Source of the DNA: JBBROS01 sp043748985
GTDB taxonomy: Bacteria; Pseudomonadota; Alphaproteobacteria; Acetobacterales; Acetobacteraceae
NCBI GenBank assembly: GCA_043748985.1
Contig: JAYVEG010000239.1
Location: forward strand, 1 to 10,132
Length of the DNA stretch: 10,132 bases
Direction: 5' to 3'
Below are positions 6,701-10,132 of the stretch, in pieces. Each line of letters opens with the position of its first letter. Positions within the stretch are counted from its first letter, which is position 1. The position numbers and the translations under genes were made by a program. The notes beneath the pieces were generated by a model that was given only the letters and a program-made list of their open reading frames with translations, was not told the origin of the DNA and did not search any database.

Positions 6701-7210
6701 GGGCGGACGCCTGGGTCACGCGCAGCAAGGGCGCAGCGATCGTCAGGATCGCAAACCGACGCAAGAATGATGATGTGGCCGTACCGGTCGAGCGACAGCG
6801 CACGAGGTCACGTCAAAACGCGTGTCAAATAACTACCGCTGCACTGCAGCAAAGTCAAGGAAATATGCAATTCAAACGGAAAGGTTCAGCAACGATCCCC
6901 GCGGCGGTGGGATCGTCGGCCGTGACTCCGGAATGTTTGGCTTGCCAGCAGCCTGCCGGTCCGACGCACCCGCCTTCTCCCGAACCAACCGGATCGGATC
7001 CGCACCGGACGCACGGTTCAGTGGCGACGTCGTGGTCGCGCCGGAGAAAGCCTGCAAAGAGTTCGTCGAGATCATGCGGATAACAGTAAGGTGCATTCAT
7101 TACGAATACGTTAATGGCGCCGCGACGTCAACGATTTCGCCGCCAGATCTTCCGCATGCCGAGCTCCCCAGGCGGGTTCAGCGACACAACGCATCAGCCG
7201 CGCCCTGGCT
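6701..7210. other. Intergenic region between pgk and the helicase; no convincing gene
   Basis: With 6655-6700 this makes a 556-bp gap. It holds an AT-richer patch near 6810-6880 with three TTGAC words on the minus strand (GTCAA at 6812, 6824 and 6854 on the plus strand), a likely place for the helicase promoter, though no good -10 box follows. There is an 8-bp inverted repeat, ACGATCCC (6892-6899) against GGGATCGT (6909-6916). A second AT-rich island lies at 7081-7115. A plus-strand frame across about 6889-7077 has mild coding-like bias (near 77% GC at third positions by hand count) but no ribosome binding site and no known motif. No terminator hairpin was found just after pgk. Confidence 0.45.
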
Positions 7211-8401
7211 TCACCCCTCGAGCGCCGCAACCCCCGGAAGCGTCTTGCCCTCCAGCCATTCCAGGAACGCGCCGCCCGCAGAGCTCACATAGCTCATCCG
7301 CTCGATCACACCGGCATGCCGCAACGCCGAAACCGTATCCCCGCCACCCGCCACCGACCGCAGCGAGCCCTGCTCCGTCGCATCCGCCACGGCTCCCGCC
7401 AGCGCCGTCGTCGCGACATCGAACGGCGGCGTCTCGAACGCACCCAAAGGCCCGTTCCACACCAGCGTCCGCCATAAAGGCAGCTGCTGGCGCAACGCCT
7501 CGATGGTCGCAGGTCCCACATCCAGCATCATCGCATCGGCCGGGATCGCACCCACCGCCACCGTTTCCGTCGGTGGGTTGGCCCGGAATTCCCGCGCCAC
7601 GACCGCGTCGGTCGGCAACATGATCGTGCAGCCCGCCTTCTTGGCCTGCTCGACGATATCCAGCGCCGTCGCATGCATCTCGGCCTCCTGCAGACTCTTG
7701 CCCACGTTTACCCCCTGCGCCGCCAGGAACGTATTGGCCATCGCGCCCCCGATCACCAGCACGTCCACCTTGCGCGACAGATTGCCCAGCAGCTCCAGCT
7801 TCGTCGAAACCTTGCTCCCGCCCACGATGGCCGCAACCGGCCGCTGCGGCGTGCCCAACGCCGCATTCAACGCTTCCAGCTCCTGCTGCATCAGCCGCCC
7901 GGCATACGACGGCAACAGCCGCGCCACACCCTCGGTGCTCGCATGCGCCCGGTGCGCCGCCGAGAACGCGTCGTTCACGAACAAATCCGCATTCGCCGCC
8001 AGCTCGGCCGCAAACGCCGGGTCGTTCTTCTCCTCGCCTGCGTGGAAACGCGTGTTCTCCAGCACCAGGACGTCGCCGTCCCGCAACGCAGCCACCGCCG
8101 CAGCCGCAGCCGGCCCCACGCAATCATCGGCAAACGCCACCGCCTGCCCCAACACCTCGCCCAACGCCACCGCCATCGGACGCAGGCTCATCTCCGCCAC
8201 CCGCTCGCCCTTCGGCCGGTCGAAATGGCTGCACACCACGACCTTCGCGCCAGCCGCAGCAAGCTCTCTGATCGTCGGGCTCAACCGCTCGATCCGCGTC
8301 AGGTCGGAGATCTTCCCGTCACGCACCGGCACATTCAGGTCCGCCCGCAGCAACACGCGCTTGCCGCAAACGTCCACGCCATCCAGCAGGCGGACCTTCA
8401 T
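7211..8401 (-). CDS. pgk: Phosphoglycerate kinase
   Basis: Cytoplasmic glycolytic enzyme that transfers phosphate between 1,3-bisphosphoglycerate and ADP, working in reverse in gluconeogenesis or the Calvin cycle. At 396 residues it is full length. The N-terminal substrate domain shows RADLNVP (19-25), SHFDRPKG (58-65, a variant I associate with alphaproteobacteria), LENTRF (114-119) and NDAFSAAHR (143-151). The hinge and nucleotide domain show GGSKVSTK (194-201), GGAMANTF (218-225), WNGPLGAFE (315-323), GGGDTV (352-357) and SSAGGAFLEWLEG (373-385). All expected basic substrate-binding residues in these motifs are present. The start is three bases after the gap stop. GGGAG (8412-8416) inside the end of gap serves as a probable ribosome binding site, so the two are co-transcribed and perhaps translationally coupled. 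Confidence 0.97.
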   Translation of the reverse strand: MKVRLLDGVDVCGKRVLLRADLNVPVRDGKISDLTRIERLSPTIRELAAAGAKVVVCSHFDRPKGERVAEMSLRPMAVALGEVLGQAVAFADDCVGPAAAAAVAALRDGDVLVLENTRFHAGEEKNDPAFAAELAANADLFVNDAFSAAHRAHASTEGVARLLPSYAGRLMQQELEALNAALGTPQRPVAAIVGGSKVSTKLELLGNLSRKVDVLVIGGAMANTFLAAQGVNVGKSLQEAEMHATALDIVEQAKKAGCTIMLPTDAVVAREFRANPPTETVAVGAIPADAMMLDVGPATIEALRQQLPLWRTLVWNGPLGAFETPPFDVATTALAGAVADATEQGSLRSVAGGGDTVSALRHAGVIERMSYVSSAGGAFLEWLEGKTLPGVAALEG

Positions 8402-8404
8402 GCC

Positions 8405-9421
8405 CTACAGGCTCCCGAACAGGATCGCGGTGTCCACCATCCGGTTCGAGAAACCCCACTCATTGTCGTACCATCCCATCACCCGCGCCAGCTGCCCATC
8501 CACCACCGCCGTCTGCGTCGCATCGAACGTGCAAGACGCCGGCTGGTGGTTGAAGTCCACGCTGACAAGCTTGTGCGTGTTGTAGTCCAAAATCCCCTTC
8601 ATCGGACCGGCCGATGCAGCCTTCATCGCATCGTTGATCTGCTGCACCGTCGCCATCTCGCGCAGGTTCACATCCAGGCTCACCAGGCTCACATTCGCCG
8701 TCGGCACCCGAATGGCCGTCCCGTCCAGCTTGCCCTTCAAGTTCGGCAATACCAGACCCACCGCCTTCGCCGCCCCGGTGCTCGTCGGTATGGCGCTCAT
8801 CGCCGCAGCCCGCGCGCGATGCAGGTCATTGTGCAACGTGTCCACCGTGTTCTGGTCGCCGGTGTAGGCGTGGATCGTCACCATGAAGCCACGCAGGATG
8901 CCGAAGCTATCGTCCAGCACCTTCGCCATCGGCGCCAGGCAGTTCGTCGTGCACGACGCGTTGCTGATCACGGTCATGTCCTTCGTGATCACCGACTGGT
9001 TCACGCCATAAACCACCGTCGCATCCACCCCGTCGGCCGGCGCCGAGATCAGCACCTTCCGCGCGCCCGCCCCGGTGATCAGCGCCATGGCCGATTCCTT
9101 GCTCGTGAACCGCCCGGTGCATTCCAGCGCCACGTCCACGCCCTGATACGGCACCTTCGACGGATCCTTCTCCGCCGTCACCTTGATCGGGCCATACGTG
9201 CGCCCGTTATACGTGATGGTGATCGTGTCGCCCTGCACCTCGACCGTGCCGGGAAAACGCCCGTGCACGCTGTCGAACCGGAACAGATGCGCGTTCGCCT
9301 CGACGCTGCCGAGGTCGTTGATCGCGACCGGCTCGATCTCAGTCCGACCGCTTTCGATGATGGCGCGTAGCACCAGGCGACCGATGCGCCCGAACCCGTT
9401 GATGGCGACCTTGACGGCCAT
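8405..9421 (-). CDS. gap: Glyceraldehyde-3-phosphate dehydrogenase, type I
   Basis: Oxidises glyceraldehyde-3-phosphate to 1,3-bisphosphoglycerate with NAD(P), feeding the kinase encoded just downstream. The 338-residue product starts MAVKVAINGFGRIGR, with the dinucleotide fold GFGRIGR at 9-15. Asp36 in AINDLG is the residue that favours NAD over NADP in the family. The active-site Cys157 lies in SNASCTTNC (153-161), with its partner His184 in TIHAYTGDQ. The phosphate-site region reads SAIPTSTGAAKAVG, and the C-terminal signature WYDNEWGFSNRM is at 317-328. The frame stays open upstream to an ATG at 9478, but that adds 19 residues overlapping transketolase. The ATG at 9421 matches the family N-terminus and has a well-placed ribosome binding site, so I chose it. 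Confidence 0.97.
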   Translation of the reverse strand: MAVKVAINGFGRIGRLVLRAIIESGRTEIEPVAINDLGSVEANAHLFRFDSVHGRFPGTVEVQGDTITITYNGRTYGPIKVTAEKDPSKVPYQGVDVALECTGRFTSKESAMALITGAGARKVLISAPADGVDATVVYGVNQSVITKDMTVISNASCTTNCLAPMAKVLDDSFGILRGFMVTIHAYTGDQNTVDTLHNDLHRARAAAMSAIPTSTGAAKAVGLVLPNLKGKLDGTAIRVPTANVSLVSLDVNLREMATVQQINDAMKAASAGPMKGILDYNTHKLVSVDFNHQPASCTFDATQTAVVDGQLARVMGWYDNEWGFSNRMVDTAILFGSL

Positions 9422-9425
9422 GTTT

Positions 9426-10132
9426 CTATATCCCTTCTGATGGTGACGGTTGCAGCCGTTTGCGCACGGCACTGGCAATCGCGTCCGGCGTGATGCCGAA
9501 ATGCCGGAACAGTTCCTCGGCCGGCGCGCTCGCGCCGAACCCGGTCATCCCGATGAAAATCCCCTCGCCCCCCAACCAACGCTCCCACCCGAACCCGCAC
9601 GCCGCCTCGACCCCCACGCGCAGCACCGTCCCGAGCACGCCCGCGCGGTAGCTGTCATCCTGCAGCGCGAACAACTCCCAGCACGGCAGCGACACGACGG
9701 CAGCAAGGATTCCCGTCTCGGCCAACAGCCGCCGCGCCTCCAGCGCCACGGCCACCTCGCTGCCCGACGCGATCAGCGTCACCTGCCGCGGTCCGTCGGC
9801 CTCCGTCAGCACATAACCGCCTCGTGCGCATCGGTTCTCGCCGGCATCCATCCGAACCGCCGGCACCGCCTGACGCGACAGAACCAGCAGGCTCGGCCCG
9901 TCGACGCGGCGCACCGCCAACTCCCAGCACTCCGCGGTCTCCATCGCGTCGGCAGGTCGCATAACCACAACCCCAGGCATGGCCCGCAAGGAAGCCAGAT
10001 GCTCGACCGGCTGGTGCGTCGGCCCGTCCTGGCCCAGCCCGATGCTGTCATGCGTGAGCACATGGATCACCCGTAGCCGCATCAACGCCGCAAGGCGCAG
10101 CGCCGGACGCATGTAGTCGGTGAACACGAAGA
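9426..10132 (-). CDS. tkt: Transketolase, C-terminal third (5' end off the window)
   Basis: Transketolase moves two-carbon ketol units between sugar phosphates using thiamine diphosphate, in the pentose phosphate and Calvin pathways. Only the last 234 codons are present; the frame runs off the right edge. The fragment opens with FVFTDYMRPALRLAALM, then has the pyrimidine-domain signature THDSIGLGQDGPTHQPVEHL, whose two histidines correspond to substrate-contacting His469 and His481 of yeast transketolase, and then MRPAD. The C-terminal domain is complete (VTLIASGSEVAVALEA, GVEAACGFGW, FGASAPAEELFRHFGIT). The catalytic Glu and the diphosphate-binding domain lie outside the window. The stop is four bases before the gap start. 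Its placement with gap and pgk fits the common tkt-gap-pgk operon of Proteobacteria. Confidence 0.96.
   Translation of the reverse strand, partial: FVFTDYMRPALRLAALMRLRVIHVLTHDSIGLGQDGPTHQPVEHLASLRAMPGVVVMRPADAMETAECWELAVRRVDGPSLLVLSRQAVPAVRMDAGENRCARGGYVLTEADGPRQVTLIASGSEVAVALEARRLLAETGILAAVVSLPCWELFALQDDSYRAGVLGTVLRVGVEAACGFGWERWLGGEGIFIGMTGFGASAPAEELFRHFGITPDAIASAVRKRLQPSPSEGI
9431..9436 (-). promoter_or_regulatory. Ribosome binding site of gap, inside tkt
   Basis: AAGGGA on the minus strand lies within the last codons of transketolase, nine bases before the gap ATG at 9421. It supports that start over the upstream ATG and suggests translational coupling. Confidence 0.6.

Noticed and set aside
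6855..7100. Small minus-strand frame (81 codons) between pgk and the helicase
   Set aside because: It has no ribosome binding site and no recognisable domain, and it is rich in Gly and Cys as in random GC-rich sequence.
7673..9370. A 565-codon plus-strand frame across pgk and gap
   Set aside because: It has the same antisense character, rich in His, Arg and Gln, and spans two unmistakable glycolytic genes on the other strand.
8405..9478. Longer gap starting at the ATG at 9478
   Set aside because: The extra 19 residues do not fit the family N-terminus and overlap the end of transketolase. The ATG at 9421 has a ribosome binding site and matches MAVKVAINGFGRIGR.
1..10132. Mobile element, CRISPR array, phage, toxin-antitoxin or defence locus
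   Set aside because: No transposase, integrase, direct-repeat array, terminal inverted repeats or defence-type domains were seen on either strand. The window is mainly housekeeping genes.

Overview
The window looks like chromosome of a GC-rich alphaproteobacterium, probably Rhodospirillales and perhaps Acetobacteraceae. The reasons are the strong C/G bias at third codon positions, the alphaproteobacterial style of SecA (an intact zinc-binding tail), the SHFDRPKG version of the phosphoglycerate kinase loop, and a compact tkt-gap-pgk cluster. The taxonomy is inferred from sequence style only. No database was consulted.

Layout, left to right. (1) Positions 1-2529, plus strand: secA, lacking only its first ~60 codons, which lie off the left edge. 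(2) 2530-2615: two related 17-bp palindromes, the second at the centre of a larger dyad. (3) 2630-3523, plus: a membrane-anchored alpha/beta hydrolase. (4) 3520-4674, minus: a cytosine-deaminase-like amidohydrolase whose stop codon overlaps that of the hydrolase. (5) 4675-5223: about 550 bp with no intact gene, but with a start-less open frame at 4858-5139 that looks like the 3' remnant of a gene. (6) 5224-5466, plus: a small secreted six-cysteine protein of unknown function. (7) 5479-5506: a strong hairpin, probably a terminator shared by the two convergent genes beside it. (8) 5515-6654, minus: a minimal RhlE-type DEAD-box RNA helicase with a structured leader just upstream of its start. (9) 6701-7210: an intergenic region with no convincing gene. 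(10) 7211-10132, minus: phosphoglycerate kinase, glyceraldehyde-3-phosphate dehydrogenase and the C-terminal third of transketolase, in the transcription order tkt-gap-pgk, with 4-nt and 3-nt gaps.

How the genes relate. The tkt-gap-pgk block is a metabolic operon linking the pentose phosphate (or Calvin) pathway to lower glycolysis. SecA is the Sec-translocon motor that would export proteins such as the small cysteine-rich one, but nothing in the sequence ties those two genes together. The hydrolase, amidohydrolase and helicase are independent units on alternating strands.

I found no CRISPR array, tRNA, rRNA, insertion sequence, phage gene or defence system. Most of the window is ordinary housekeeping sequence. 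The parts worth a second look are the six-cysteine secreted protein with the decayed frame before it, the helicase leader structure, and the paired palindromes after secA.
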